A stretch of DNA of 64,000 nucleotides from Variovorax saccharolyticus (lineage in GTDB: Bacteria > Pseudomonadota > Gammaproteobacteria > Burkholderiales > Burkholderiaceae_C), in contig NZ_JASZYT010000001.1 of the NCBI RefSeq assembly GCF_030316765.1, positions 744,001 through 808,000 of the forward strand, read 5' to 3'. The position numbers were made by a program, and so were the translations under genes. The notes under the pieces were generated by a model that was not told the DNA's origin, searched no databases, and saw only the letters and a list, made by a program, of their open reading frames with translations. Of the stretch, positions 1-9,179 are shown one piece after another. Position 1 is the stretch's first letter. Each line of letters opens with the position of its first letter.

Positions 1-1
1 G

Positions 2-1519
2 CTGGCGGGCGACGACCTGACCCAGATCGCGCGTCTGCTCGGTCTCTACAACCGGCTGCACAACCAGAAAGCCGTGCTCTCGTCGATCGAGGCGATGGTG
101 GCGATCCCGACTGTGCGCGACGACAAGGTGCCGCCGCACGAGAGTCCGCCGATCATCGAGTTCGGCCGCCTGGTCGAGAAGATGGCCAGGGATTTCGGGC
201 TTCAATACCGCAATGTCGACAACCGGATCTTCGAAGTCAAGCTGCCCGGACGCGGCACCGAGGAATTCGGCATCCTGACCCACGCCGACGTGGTGCCGGT
301 GGTGGCCGACGAGTGGGTGCTCGACGACGGCACGCGGCTCGACCCCTTCAAGATGACGCGCGTCGGCGACACCCTGTACGGACGCGGCACCATCGACGAC
401 AAGGGATCGATCGCCGCGGTGCTGTACGCGATGAAGGCCGTGAAGGAGAGCGGCCTGCCGCTGGCCCGCACCATCCGGCTGATGATCGAGACCACCGAGG
501 AAACCGGCGGCGACGGCATGAAGTACTACCGGGCCAAGACGCCGCTGCCCGAGTACAACATCGTGCTCGACAGCAAGTACCCGGCAGTGGTCGCCGAGAA
601 GGGGTCGGGCGCGCTGAAGGTCTTCTTCCCGGTGGAAGCGGCCGACGGCAGCAGCGCGGTTCGCACCGCGATCACCGCGATGGCCGGGGCCTCGGCCGCC
701 AATGCCGTGCCGCAGACCGCGACCGCCACGCTGAAGGGCGGCGACCTGGCGCAGGTCGCCGCCCGGCTCGAATTCGTCAAGGGTCCCTTCATCCGCAAGT
801 ACGAGGGCCAGGGCGGCAAGTTCGGCATCGACATCGTGAAGGGCGCCGACAGCATCGAGGTCAAGGTCACGGGCGTGTCGGCGCACGGTTCGCGGCCCGA
901 GGAGGGCATCAATCCGCTGCCGCGGCTGGCGCTCTTCCTGCAGGAGTCCGGCGTGGTGACGGCGGGCAATCACTACACCAAGGCGGTGCGCTACCTGGTC
1001 GACCTTTATGGCACCGGCTACCTCGGCGAGAAGCTGGGCGTCGGCTACCAGGACGATTTCATGGGGCCGTTGACGATGTCGCCCAACCTGATCCGCGAAA
1101 AGGACGGCAAGCTCGAAGTGACGGCCAACGTGCGCATGCCGCGTGGCAACACGCCGGAAAAGCTGACCGCCGCCATCAAGGAAAAGGTCGACGACTGGGC
1201 CGTGGCGAGCCAGGCCCGGATCGAGATCGACTACCAGCAGGGCGACTGGATGGCGCGCGACCCGAAGGGCGCCTGGCTGGCGACCCTGCTCAACATCTTC
1301 GGCGACACCACCGGCCTCGAAGCCAAGCCGGTGCCGACCGCGGGCAGCACCACCGCCAAGCTGATGCCGAACGCGATCAACTTCGGCCCGGCCATGCCCG
1401 GCAAGAAATACACGGCGCACAACGCCAAGGAATACAAGGAACTCGCCGACCTCGACGCCGACATGCAGATGTTCACCGAGATGCTGGTTCGGATCGGCAA
1501 CCTGAAGACGATGCAGTAG
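2..1519 (+). CDS. M20 family zinc dipeptidase, 5'-truncated
   Basis: The frame is open from the window edge, so the true start lies upstream; 505 residues are visible. Motifs of M20 metallopeptidases occur in order: THADVVP (first metal His, visible residue about 94), GRGTIDDKGS (bridging Asp), ETTEETGG (catalytic and metal Glu) and a late YTAHNAKEY (last metal His). The length and the PepV/carnosinase-like layout suggest hydrolysis of dipeptides or small peptides with two zinc ions. Whether it has a signal peptide cannot be judged because the N terminus is missing. It converges on cbpM with an 18 bp gap. Exact substrate unknown. Confidence 0.85.
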   Translation: MAGDDLTQIARLLGLYNRLHNQKAVLSSIEAMVAIPTVRDDKVPPHESPPIIEFGRLVEKMARDFGLQYRNVDNRIFEVKLPGRGTEEFGILTHADVVPVVADEWVLDDGTRLDPFKMTRVGDTLYGRGTIDDKGSIAAVLYAMKAVKESGLPLARTIRLMIETTEETGGDGMKYYRAKTPLPEYNIVLDSKYPAVVAEKGSGALKVFFPVEAADGSSAVRTAITAMAGASAANAVPQTATATLKGGDLAQVAARLEFVKGPFIRKYEGQGGKFGIDIVKGADSIEVKVTGVSAHGSRPEEGINPLPRLALFLQESGVVTAGNHYTKAVRYLVDLYGTGYLGEKLGVGYQDDFMGPLTMSPNLIREKDGKLEVTANVRMPRGNTPEKLTAAIKEKVDDWAVASQARIEIDYQQGDWMARDPKGAWLATLLNIFGDTTGLEAKPVPTAGSTTAKLMPNAINFGPAMPGKKYTAHNAKEYKELADLDADMQMFTEMLVRIGNLKTMQ

Positions 1520-1537
1520 CAGGGCCTTCAGGCGCGC

Positions 1538-1873
1538 TCAGATCTCGCGCCCGAGCCCCTGCGCCCGCAGCACGCTCTTGAGCCGGCGCACCTCGTGCTC
1601 GAGATCGAGGATCAGTGCCGCTGCCTCGAGCCCGACGCCGAAGTCGCGCTCGAGCCGTCGGGCCTCGAGTGCGCATTGCAGGTCGCTGCCATGGAAGCGC
1701 CAGTCGTCCGGCCCTTGGGCCGGGGTTCGCGATTCGATGATGCCGACCTCGACCAGCTGGACCACCCAGTCGATCTGGGCGCCGCAGGCATGCGCGAGTT
1801 CGCTGGCGGCCAGGGGGTGGGAGGCGCTCAGGGTGGTGGTCGTGATGGACACGGAGGAAGTCATGGTCGTCAC
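1538..1873 (-). CDS. cbpM: Chaperone modulator CbpM
   Basis: A 111-residue MerR-like protein that in other bacteria binds the J-domain of CbpA and inhibits its co-chaperone and DNA-binding activity. The helix-turn-helix-like part (ELAHACGAQIDWVVQLVEVG) is followed by a region rich in charged residues and ending in a short helix (LDLEHEVRRLKSVLRAQ). The chosen GTG start overlaps the cbpA stop by 4 nt (GTGA), so the two are probably translationally coupled; an in-frame ATG at 1864 is an alternative that would shorten it by three residues. It lies directly downstream of cbpA, the usual partner order. Confidence 0.85.
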   Translation of the reverse strand: MTTMTSSVSITTTTLSASHPLAASELAHACGAQIDWVVQLVEVGIIESRTPAQGPDDWRFHGSDLQCALEARRLERDFGVGLEAAALILDLEHEVRRLKSVLRAQGLGREI

Positions 1874-2829
1874 ACTCCGAGATGGCGGCGCGGATCGAAG
1901 GGCGCCGCCTGTGCGAGCTGCTCGTAGGCCTGGCGCGCGGCGTCGGTGTCGGCCGGCGGCAGGGCGATCTCCAGCAGCAGGTAGAGGTTGCCGGGGGGCT
2001 TGCCGGGCAGGCCGCGCTCCTTGAGGCGCAGCTTGAGGCCGTTGCGCGCGTTGCGCGGCACCGTGACCTCGACCACGCCGCCGCCCGGCGTCGGCACCTT
2101 GACCTGGGCGCCGAGCGCGCCTTCGGTCGGCGTGATCGGCAAGGTCATGTAGAGGTCGCGGTCCTCGACCCGGTACAGCTTGTGCGGCGCGATGCGCACT
2201 TCGAGGTACAGGTCGCCGGCCGGCTCGCCGCCATGGCCCGGCATGCCCTGGCCCGCGAGCCGGATGTACTGGCCCGGATGCACGCCGGGCGGGATCTTCA
2301 CGGCGAGCGTGCGGGTCTTGAATTCGGGCCGGCCGTCGGCCGCGAGCTCCTGCGAGCGCAGCGTGATCTCGCGCTCGGCGCCGTTGAGCGCGTCCTCGAG
2401 CGCGATCTCGATCGCCGCGTGATGGTCTTCGCCGCGGGCGCGGTAGTTGCGCCGCTCGGCCTCGCGGCGTTCGGCGGCACCGAACACCGACGAGAAGAAC
2501 TCGCTGAAGTCCGCGTGGTCGGCCGGTCCCTGGTTCGGGCCGCGGTGGAACTCGAAGCCTTCGTCCCAGTTCGGCGGCGGCTTGAATCCGCCGTCCGGAC
2601 TTCCGCCGCGCGCCACGTGGTCGGCCAGCTGGTCGTAGGCGGCGCGCTTGTCCTTGTCGCGCAGCACGTCGTTGGCCTCGTTGACCTCGCGCATGCGCTG
2701 GTCGGCGTCGGGTTCCTTGCTGACGTCGGGGTGGTATTTGCGCGCCAGCTTGCGGTAGGCCTTGCGGACCTCGTCCTCCGAGGCACCGCGTTCGAGGCCC
2801 AGCGTCTTGTAGTAGTCCTTGAAGTCCAT
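1870..2829 (-). CDS. cbpA: DnaJ-class co-chaperone CbpA
   Basis: 319 residues. An N-terminal J-domain (about 1-70) carries the HPD tripeptide in KYHPDVSKEP that stimulates DnaK ATPase. A glycine-rich linker follows, then the C-terminal substrate-binding domains (about 120-300) with no cysteine-rich zinc finger, the layout of CbpA rather than DnaJ. The frame is open further upstream, but MDFKDYYKTLG is the family start. It sits 19 nt after the histidine phosphatase and overlaps cbpM, making a minus-strand operon. In Escherichia coli CbpA is also a nucleoid DNA-binding protein; that second role is only inferred here. Confidence 0.92.
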   Translation of the reverse strand: MDFKDYYKTLGLERGASEDEVRKAYRKLARKYHPDVSKEPDADQRMREVNEANDVLRDKDKRAAYDQLADHVARGGSPDGGFKPPPNWDEGFEFHRGPNQGPADHADFSEFFSSVFGAAERREAERRNYRARGEDHHAAIEIALEDALNGAEREITLRSQELAADGRPEFKTRTLAVKIPPGVHPGQYIRLAGQGMPGHGGEPAGDLYLEVRIAPHKLYRVEDRDLYMTLPITPTEGALGAQVKVPTPGGGVVEVTVPRNARNGLKLRLKERGLPGKPPGNLYLLLEIALPPADTDAARQAYEQLAQAAPFDPRRHLGV

Positions 2830-2848
2830 GGTGGTCCGTGAAGCGTGT

Positions 2849-3463
2849 TCAGGCGATGGCAGCGCCGCCGTCGACTTGCTGCAGCAGCGGCGTGATGCGC
2901 CAGGCCCCGCCTTCGCGCTCGAAGCGCAGCGGCTGCGCGTTGCCGAGCAGGTCCATGTCGACCGGCACGCCGAGCAGCGCGGCCAGCACGTAGAGCGAGC
3001 CGCCATGCGCCACCACCAGCACCGGCGCCGGCTGTGCAAGCGCGGCTTCGAGCGCCGCGCGCTTGCGCTCGACGAACTCGGGCAGGGTCTCGCCGCCCTC
3101 GGGCGCGCAGGCCCAGTCGATGTTCGCGGACGAGGTGCCGATGAGCGCGCCGAAGTGGCGTTCGCGCAAGCCTTCATGCACCAGCGGTGCGATGCCGTGC
3201 GGCGCCGACACCGTGTGCGCGGTGGTCAGCGCGCGATGCACGTTGCTGCTGGCGATGCTTCGAATCGGCTCGCCGGCGAGCAGTTCGGCGGCGCGCGCCG
3301 CCTGCTGCAGGCCCAGCGCGCTGAGCGGCTCGTCGGCGGCCTGGAAGATGCGGCGCGCATTGCATTCGGTCTGGCCGTGGCGCAGAAAGTAGAAGTGGTC
3401 GCAGGCCGGCGACAGCGGCCGTGCCGCGGCCAGGGTGGCGAGTTGGAGCAGGCCGGGATTCAT
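2849..3463 (-). CDS. Histidine phosphatase family protein (phosphoglycerate mutase-like)
   Basis: 204 residues. The signature FLRHGQTECN (phospho-acceptor His about residue 28) and the second catalytic His in VVAHGGSLYVL place it in the histidine phosphatase superfamily, with the RHG motif and the RERHFG acid loop. The start MNPGLLQL was chosen because it removes an upstream extension that reads antisense through the next gene. Family members dephosphorylate very different substrates (sugar phosphates, alpha-ribazole phosphate and others), so the substrate is open. It lies 25 nt downstream of the PLD lipoprotein and 19 nt upstream of cbpA. Confidence 0.85.
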   Translation of the reverse strand: MNPGLLQLATLAAARPLSPACDHFYFLRHGQTECNARRIFQAADEPLSALGLQQAARAAELLAGEPIRSIASSNVHRALTTAHTVSAPHGIAPLVHEGLRERHFGALIGTSSANIDWACAPEGGETLPEFVERKRAALEAALAQPAPVLVVAHGGSLYVLAALLGVPVDMDLLGNAQPLRFEREGGAWRITPLLQQVDGGAAIA

Positions 3464-3488
3464 CGATTCGGGTCTTTCGTGGAGAGAG

Positions 3489-5105
3489 TTACAGCAGCCA
3501 TTCGATCGGCAGGATCTCGAGCAGATCGATCCACGAGCGCTTGAGCGCACCGGCACCGGGCTCGGTGGTGTAGCGCGTCTCACCCTGCGGGGTGCGGTCG
3601 ATCCATTCGATGCCGCGTCCGTCGGGCTGCATCCGCACCTCGAAGGCCTTGTTCGGAATCACGGTGTCGAGTTGCCCGGCCAGCTGTCCCGACAGCTGCG
3701 GGCTGTCGATGATCACGCCCATCTCGGTGTTGAGCCGGGCCGAGCGCGGATCGAGGTTGAAGGAGCCGACGAAGATGCGCTCGCGATCGACGCCGAAGGT
3801 CTTGGCGTGCAGGCTGGCCGCCGAGCTGCCGCGGCTGCCGCTGCCCGGCAGGCCGCCGGAGCCGCCCTCGTCGCGCGCCTTGTCGGGCGGCGGCACCGCA
3901 TCGCCCGGCTTCAGCTCGTAGACCCGGACGCCGCCTTCGAGCAGCTGCTTGCGGTACTTGCTGTAGCCGGCATGCACCGCGCTGACATCGGTGGCCGCCA
4001 GCGAGTTGGTCAGCACCCGCACCTTGATGCCCGAGCCGGCCAGGGTCACCAGCGACTTCGTGCCGTCTTGGCCCGGAACGAAATAGGGCGAGACCAGGTC
4101 CAGTTCGCGCTTGGGCTGGCCGAAGGCCGCGACCAGCAGGGGCATCATCTGCAGGTCGCTGCGGTCGGTCGGCTCGAGCACCTTGGCGGGGCTGTCGTGG
4201 ATGACGTGCGCGGTGGTCCAGTCGAGCGTGACCCGGCCCTCGTCGATCTCGCGCACCAGCGGGGTCCGGCGCACCGCCTCGATGTAGCGCTGGGCCTCGG
4301 GGTCGCGCTGCACCTGCTCCCAGCTCGCCTGCAGGCCGGCCCGGGCGTCCGGGCCCGGCGCTGCCAGCAGGCTCGCGGCCGGGTAGGCCGACGGGCTGTT
4401 CCAGAACAGGTCGAAGGCGTTCGACACCTCGCTCACCACCGGGCCGACCGCCACCACGTCGAGGTCCTGGAAGCCGAGCTCCATGTTGGCGCCGAAGTAC
4501 TCGTCGCCGATGTTGCGGCCACCGACGATGGTGGCCTGGTTGTCGGCGGTGAAGGACTTGTTGTGCATGCGCCGGTTGACGCGCGAGAAGTCGAAGGCGA
4601 AGTCGGCGGCCCGCAGGCGCCGGTTCGCGAACGGATTGAAGAGGCGGATCTCGATGTTGGGATGGGCATCCAGGGCGGCCAGCATCGGGTCGAGTCCGCT
4701 GGTGTTGGCGTCGTCGAGCAGCACGCGCACGCGCACGCCGCGCTCGGCCGCATCCCACAGGGCCTGCCACATGAGCTTGCCCGTGGTGTCGTTGCGCCAG
4801 ATGTAGTACTGCAGGTCGAGGCTGCGATCCGCGTGGCGTGCCAGCAGGATGCGGGCGGCGAAGGCGTCTTCGGCGGCCGGCAGGGCGCGGATGCCGGACT
4901 TGTCGGGATGGGCCTTCAGCGCCGGCGCGAAGGATTTGGCCAGCCGCGTGTCGGCGGTATTGGCGACCGCCTGCGACTCGGTCCGCTCGACCTTGCCCGG
5001 CAGGCTGGAGCAACCCGCCACCAGCCAGCCGAGGAGGAAGACGACCAGGACGCGCGAAAGGGATGTTGACACGGCGTGCTTCTCGGCAATGAGTGTGCGG
5101 GACAT
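3489..5105 (-). CDS. Phospholipase D-family lipoprotein (cardiolipin synthase-like)
   Basis: 538 residues with a lipoprotein signal: a hydrophobic stretch ending in LVAGC (Cys about 32), which predicts lipid anchoring in the envelope. Two HKD motifs are intact, HNKSFTAD (His about 181) and LHAKTFGVD (His about 433), each followed by a GG/GS-N segment, as in two-domain PLD phosphatidyltransferases of the ClsC/YmdC type. An alternative GTG start at 5072 would leave a shorter but still complete signal peptide. It is directly downstream of pssA on the same strand, consistent with phospholipid remodelling. Whether it makes cardiolipin or hydrolyses phospholipid is not decided by sequence. Confidence 0.82.
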   Translation of the reverse strand: MSRTLIAEKHAVSTSLSRVLVVFLLGWLVAGCSSLPGKVERTESQAVANTADTRLAKSFAPALKAHPDKSGIRALPAAEDAFAARILLARHADRSLDLQYYIWRNDTTGKLMWQALWDAAERGVRVRVLLDDANTSGLDPMLAALDAHPNIEIRLFNPFANRRLRAADFAFDFSRVNRRMHNKSFTADNQATIVGGRNIGDEYFGANMELGFQDLDVVAVGPVVSEVSNAFDLFWNSPSAYPAASLLAAPGPDARAGLQASWEQVQRDPEAQRYIEAVRRTPLVREIDEGRVTLDWTTAHVIHDSPAKVLEPTDRSDLQMMPLLVAAFGQPKRELDLVSPYFVPGQDGTKSLVTLAGSGIKVRVLTNSLAATDVSAVHAGYSKYRKQLLEGGVRVYELKPGDAVPPPDKARDEGGSGGLPGSGSRGSSAASLHAKTFGVDRERIFVGSFNLDPRSARLNTEMGVIIDSPQLSGQLAGQLDTVIPNKAFEVRMQPDGRGIEWIDRTPQGETRYTTEPGAGALKRSWIDLLEILPIEWLL

Positions 5106-5140
5106 TCTAGGCAGGTCGAGGCCGCACGCCACCGGCGCGC

Positions 5141-5779
5141 CTACAGCTTGGGAATGTGCAGCGTCTTGCTGATCATCAAGGTGCCCGAGAGCCCGAACAG
5201 CAGCGCCAGCGGATGCAGCACCCAGGGCCCGAGCGCCCAGGCGCCGCCCCACACCGCGTCGCCGATGCGGCCCTGCCAGGCCGCCAGCGCCAGCACGCCG
5301 ACCAGCACCACGCTGGTCGGGATCGGCGTGCCCTCGAAGTACTTGACCTTGTCGGCGCCCTCGGAGAGCGCCTCGGCCGTCACGTTGTAGCGCGCCAGCC
5401 GGCTCACGCCGCAGCAGACGAAATAGATCAGCAGCAGGCAGTCCCAGCCGCCGTCCAGGCCGGCCGCGAAGGCCAGGGCGGCCGGCAGCACGCCGAAGGA
5501 GATGACGTCGGCCAGCGAGTCGAGTTCGCGGCCGAGCGCCGAGTGGGTCTGGCGCCAGCGCGCGATGCGGCCGTCGAAGACGTCGAAGACGAAGGCCGCC
5601 GGCGCCAGCGCCGCGGCCCAGAGGAAATGCGCCAGCGACTGGCTGCGCATGTAGGCCATGGCCAGGAAGATGGCGCCGACGCCGCAGGCCGCGTTGCCGA
5701 GCGTGAATGCATCGGCCAGGTGGAAGCCGCGGATCATCGAGAAGTGCTTGCGCGCGCGGGCGGGTGCGGGAGTGGACAT
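5141..5779 (-). CDS. pssA: CDP-diacylglycerol--serine O-phosphatidyltransferase
   Basis: 212-residue integral membrane enzyme that makes phosphatidylserine, the precursor of phosphatidylethanolamine, from CDP-diacylglycerol and serine. The CDP-alcohol phosphatidyltransferase signature is perfect: D66-x2-D69-G70-x2-A73-R74-x8-G83-x3-D87-x3-D91. Several hydrophobic helices flank it. It is the membrane-bound PssA subclass, unrelated to the PLD-like enzyme of E. coli. It lies 35 nt upstream of the PLD lipoprotein on the same strand. The C terminus ends with SKTLHIPKL just after the last helix. Confidence 0.9.
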   Translation of the reverse strand: MSTPAPARARKHFSMIRGFHLADAFTLGNAACGVGAIFLAMAYMRSQSLAHFLWAAALAPAAFVFDVFDGRIARWRQTHSALGRELDSLADVISFGVLPAALAFAAGLDGGWDCLLLIYFVCCGVSRLARYNVTAEALSEGADKVKYFEGTPIPTSVVLVGVLALAAWQGRIGDAVWGGAWALGPWVLHPLALLFGLSGTLMISKTLHIPKL

Positions 5780-5852
5780 GCTGGATTCCAGGAAGAACGG
5801 CGACAGGCACCTTAGCTCAAACTCGAGCCGGTGGGTGTAGTCGCATTCTGAT

Positions 5853-5895
5853 GCCGCGCGGGTCCGGCCCGCGCGGCGACGCCTGCCAGGGCGTC
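5853..5895 (-). terminator. Two tandem hairpins after the acylase gene
   Basis: A perfect 10-bp inverted repeat (GCCGCGCGGG, loop of five, 5853-5877) is followed by a second 6-bp one (GACGCC/GGCGTC, 5878-5895). They sit just past the acylase stop and before pssA. There is no U-run, so termination is possible but not certain; RNA stabilisation is an alternative. Confidence 0.45.
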
Positions 5896-5903
5896 AGGAT
5901 GCC

Positions 5904-8300
5904 CTAGTAGGCGAGCTGCAGGGGCGCGCCTTCGCGCTGGGCCTCGATGTCGGCGCGGTGGAAGGGCAGCGGGTGCCACTTCTTGGCCGAGAACAGCGAC
6001 AGCTGGTCGTAGGAGCGCGGCGATGCCGGGTTGCTGCTCTGGCCATAGGTCAGGATGCCCTGTGCCACCGGGCCGCGCTCGTCGAAGCCGACGGCCTGGA
6101 TGTAGCTGCTGCCGTAGTTGATGTTGTAGCCCTTCGGGTCGATGTAGGACTGGCCCTGGCTCTCGACCTTGTTGAGCACGCCCTCGAACTCGTCGCCGCC
6201 CGGGATCGTGACCTTCTGGCCGCGCACCATCCGGAATTGCACCTCGGCCAGCGGCACGTCGGCTGCGAAGCCGGCCACGCGCACCGCGCCGACCGCGTCG
6301 CCGAGCGCCTTGAAGACCGCGTCGCGGGTGGCGGGCGTCGCCATGTCGAGGCCGGCCGGCGTGACCACCGGGCGCGCCGGGTCGAAGGGCACGCGCCAGA
6401 CCTTCGGCACGTCCTTGGCCTTGCGCCAGAACTCGCGGAACAGCGGCGCCCCCTTCGAGGCGCTGTTGCTGGTCCGGTCCCAGCCGGCGAGCACGCGGCA
6501 ACCCAGCGCCTGGTCGGGGGCCAGCGCCGCTGCCTGGGCGCTGCAGGCTGCGGCGAGGTCGTCCATCACCAGCATGCCGGCCAGGTTCTTGTCGCGGAAG
6601 ATCACGCTGCGCATGTCCGCCGCGCCCATCTTGTTGCCGGCGAGGCCGTCGCTGCCGGCCAGCCGGCCTTCGATCTCCATGATGCCGCTGCGCGTGCGCA
6701 GGCGCTGCGTGGTGCCGGTGAAACCGACCAGCGGCGAGATGCCTGCCGGCGCCGCGATGCGCGGATTGCTGAGCCAGAAGCTGTCGTTGCTGTTCTGCAC
6801 CCAGTCCGGCGTCACGATCACGGGCATGCGCGCCGGCGGGATCGCGCCGGGCTGGGCGGCCGCGCTGTCCCGGGTCCAGGCGCAGGCCGAGCGCGAGCCG
6901 TCGAGCACCGGCAGGCCGGCGGCGGCGAGCAGCACCGCGGCGGCCGGCGACGGGGCGCAGGTCTTGAGCAGCTCGGCCGAGACATCGGGTACCACCGACA
7001 GGTCGGCGTACATCGCATTGCCTTCGCGGTCGGCGGCGATGGTGTTGATCCACGGTGTGCCCTGGTTGCCCATCGCGCTGCGCAACTCGCCCACGTTGCG
7101 CGCCAGCGCCATCTGCATCCAGCTCTGGGCCGAGCGCGTGTTCAGCGTGTTGACGTCGCGGATCGCGTAGGCCTTGGTGTCGGTCCAGCCGAGGCCGGCG
7201 CGGGGCAGCGAGATGACCGGGCCCCATTCGGTGCTGTAGAAGGTCTTCTGCGCCGGCGCGGCGCCCGGTGCCGCGGCGGCCGCGGGCAGGACGACGGTCC
7301 TGGCGACCATCTTGCGCGGCCGGCCGTCGACGATGTAGCTGGTCGGGTCGGCGGGATCGAGCTTGAGTTCGTAGATCGTGAAGCGCTTGCCGGTCGACAC
7401 GGTGTGGGTCCAGGCCACGTCCTTGTTGAAGCCGATCGACACCACCGGGCTCAGTCCGCCGGTCGCGCCCATGACGTCGAGCTTGCCGGGGATCGTGAGG
7501 TGCAGTTCCCAGAACCGGTTGGTGCCGGTCCAGGGGAAGTGCGGATTGCCGAGCACCAGGCCGCGGCCGTCGGGCGTCGCATTGCGGCCGAAGGCCCAGC
7601 CGTTGGAGCCGAACTCGCCGCCTTCTGGATTGGCGTTGAAGCTGTGGCGCGCGATCTCCGCCACGGCCTGCGGCAGGTCGACCTCGGCGGCGGAGGTCTT
7701 GGCGCCGGCGGCCGGCGGCGTGGCGGCGAGCACCGCCGCGGCCAGCGCCCCGATGCCGCCCTGGATCATCAACATCTCGGTCGTGCGCGACAGGTCGGCC
7801 TGCGTCATCGGCCGCACCCAGGGCTTGCCGCGGCAGGCCTCGGGCAGGCCGTTCGGCCCCGCGTCCTGCAGGTAGCGGTTGTAGCCCGCCACGTAGCCGC
7901 GCAACGAGGCGCGGACATCGGGGCCGAGGTCGGCGGCGGCCCGTCCGAGCGCCGCGTCGTCCATGTGCGAGCGCACGAAGAGGTCGATCTCGGCGTTCTT
8001 CGCGCGGCCCAGGCCGAGCTCGCCCATGCCGTCGGCGCCGAGGAACTGCGAGCGCTCGCCGCGCACGGTCAGCAGGTGCTCGGCGGTCTGGCAGACGTTG
8101 TCCTGCGCATGGGCGTAGCCGACGCCGTAGGCCACGCCTTCGTAGTCGGGCGCCGTGATGTGGGCGATGCCGTAGGTCGTGCGTTCGATCGTCACGCTGC
8201 GCGTGCCCGGCGCGGGCGTGCTGGCGCAGCCGGCGATCAGGGCGGCGAGGCCGAGCGCCATGGCGCCCGGGGCGCCCAGCGGACTTTTGTTCTGGATCAT
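5904..8300 (-). CDS. Penicillin acylase family lipoprotein (Ntn hydrolase)
   Basis: 798 residues. A signal peptide ends in LIAGC (Cys25), predicting a lipid-anchored envelope protein. The family architecture is visible: an alpha-chain region beginning ERTTYGIAHITAPD, a spacer, then GSNGWAFG, in which Ser232 should become the N-terminal nucleophile of the beta chain after autocatalytic cleavage. NPH and a later Asn-rich region fit the oxyanion and Asn positions. Relatives include acyl-homoserine-lactone acylases (PvdQ, QuiP) and cephalosporin or penicillin acylases; the substrate is not predictable here. The start is the ATG after which the lipoprotein signal begins. Confidence 0.85.
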   Translation of the reverse strand: MIQNKSPLGAPGAMALGLAALIAGCASTPAPGTRSVTIERTTYGIAHITAPDYEGVAYGVGYAHAQDNVCQTAEHLLTVRGERSQFLGADGMGELGLGRAKNAEIDLFVRSHMDDAALGRAAADLGPDVRASLRGYVAGYNRYLQDAGPNGLPEACRGKPWVRPMTQADLSRTTEMLMIQGGIGALAAAVLAATPPAAGAKTSAAEVDLPQAVAEIARHSFNANPEGGEFGSNGWAFGRNATPDGRGLVLGNPHFPWTGTNRFWELHLTIPGKLDVMGATGGLSPVVSIGFNKDVAWTHTVSTGKRFTIYELKLDPADPTSYIVDGRPRKMVARTVVLPAAAAAPGAAPAQKTFYSTEWGPVISLPRAGLGWTDTKAYAIRDVNTLNTRSAQSWMQMALARNVGELRSAMGNQGTPWINTIAADREGNAMYADLSVVPDVSAELLKTCAPSPAAAVLLAAAGLPVLDGSRSACAWTRDSAAAQPGAIPPARMPVIVTPDWVQNSNDSFWLSNPRIAAPAGISPLVGFTGTTQRLRTRSGIMEIEGRLAGSDGLAGNKMGAADMRSVIFRDKNLAGMLVMDDLAAACSAQAAALAPDQALGCRVLAGWDRTSNSASKGAPLFREFWRKAKDVPKVWRVPFDPARPVVTPAGLDMATPATRDAVFKALGDAVGAVRVAGFAADVPLAEVQFRMVRGQKVTIPGGDEFEGVLNKVESQGQSYIDPKGYNINYGSSYIQAVGFDERGPVAQGILTYGQSSNPASPRSYDQLSLFSAKKWHPLPFHRADIEAQREGAPLQLAY

Positions 8301-8367
8301 GTTCGAGGCTTCGGGAGTGGACAAGAGCCGTCGATTACAGGGGCCGGCCCGACGCCTGCGAAGCGTG

Positions 8368-9126
8368 CTAACCCGGGAGCGCTGTCGCCAAGGCGTCGTG
8401 CTCTTCGGCGATGTGGGCGAAGCGGCCGAGCAGTTGCGCCGCGGTCGGGGTCGCCGCGACCCGGTCGCGCAGGGCCGAGGGATCGACGCCCTGGCTGCGC
8501 AGGTCGTCGGCCAGCTGGTCGACGTAGCCGCGCATGATGTCGGCGTCGAACTCGGGATGGAACTGCAGGCCCCAGGCGTTCTCGCCGACGCGAAAGGCCT
8601 GGGTCGCCTCGAAGGCATTGCCGGCCAGCCGGACTGCGCCTTCGGGCAGCCGCAGCGCGCTCTGGCGGTGCACCACGTGGGCCTCGAAGCGCGCCGGCAG
8701 GTCGTGCATGAGGGCGTCGCCGGCGGCCTCGGGCCGAAGCTCGACCTCGACGGTGCCGATCTCCAGGCCGCCCGGATGGTCCCCGGCCTCGCCGCCGAGC
8801 GCGTCGGCCAGCAGCTGGTGGCCGAAGCAGATGCCGAGCACCGGCGTGCCGTGGGCGACGAGTCGGGCGAGCCAGCGGCCGGTGGCCTCGCTCCAGGGCT
8901 CGCGGTGCGAGACCATGGCGTGCGAGCCGGTCACGATGGCGCCCGAGATCTGCTCGGGCGCGGGCAGGTGGTCGCCGTGGCGGGGGTCGAGCACCACCAC
9001 CGGCAGCCGCGTGTCGCCGAGACCGGCGGCCATCCAGTGTTCGAAGTCGCCGCGCTGATCGCGCAGGGCGGCGAAGGTCTCGCCGACCTTGATGATCGCG
9101 AGTGGGCGGGGACAGATGTTTTCCAT
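8368..9126 (-). CDS. Class I glutamine amidotransferase-like protein
   Basis: 252 residues. A GATase1 fold with the nucleophile elbow LGICFGHQ (Cys100) and the catalytic His190/Glu192 in QFHPEFD, so the triad is complete. Stand-alone GATases of this type act as gamma-glutamyl hydrolases or amidotransferases on small molecules. MENICPRPLAIIKVG looks like the family start, but an upstream in-frame ATG at 9183 overlaps the stop of the GTPase gene as ATGA and would add 19 residues; coupling to the GTPase is therefore possible. No ammonia-accepting partner domain is present. Confidence 0.82.
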   Translation of the reverse strand: MENICPRPLAIIKVGETFAALRDQRGDFEHWMAAGLGDTRLPVVVLDPRHGDHLPAPEQISGAIVTGSHAMVSHREPWSEATGRWLARLVAHGTPVLGICFGHQLLADALGGEAGDHPGGLEIGTVEVELRPEAAGDALMHDLPARFEAHVVHRQSALRLPEGAVRLAGNAFEATQAFRVGENAWGLQFHPEFDADIMRGYVDQLADDLRSQGVDPSALRDRVAATPTAAQLLGRFAHIAEEHDALATALPG

Positions 9127-9179
9127 GCCCTGAATGATGCCGCAAGCCAAGCGCGGGCTGCCGCCGGCCGGCCTCTGAA

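Noticed and set aside
3435..5069. Long plus-strand open frame (544 residues) over the PLD gene
   Set aside because: It is antisense to a gene with intact HKD motifs; its translation is Arg/Gly/His-rich low-complexity sequence typical of GC-rich shadows.
5958..8537. Long plus-strand frame (859 residues) over the acylase
   Set aside because: Shadow of the acylase, with no domain and compositional bias to Arg, Ala and Gly.
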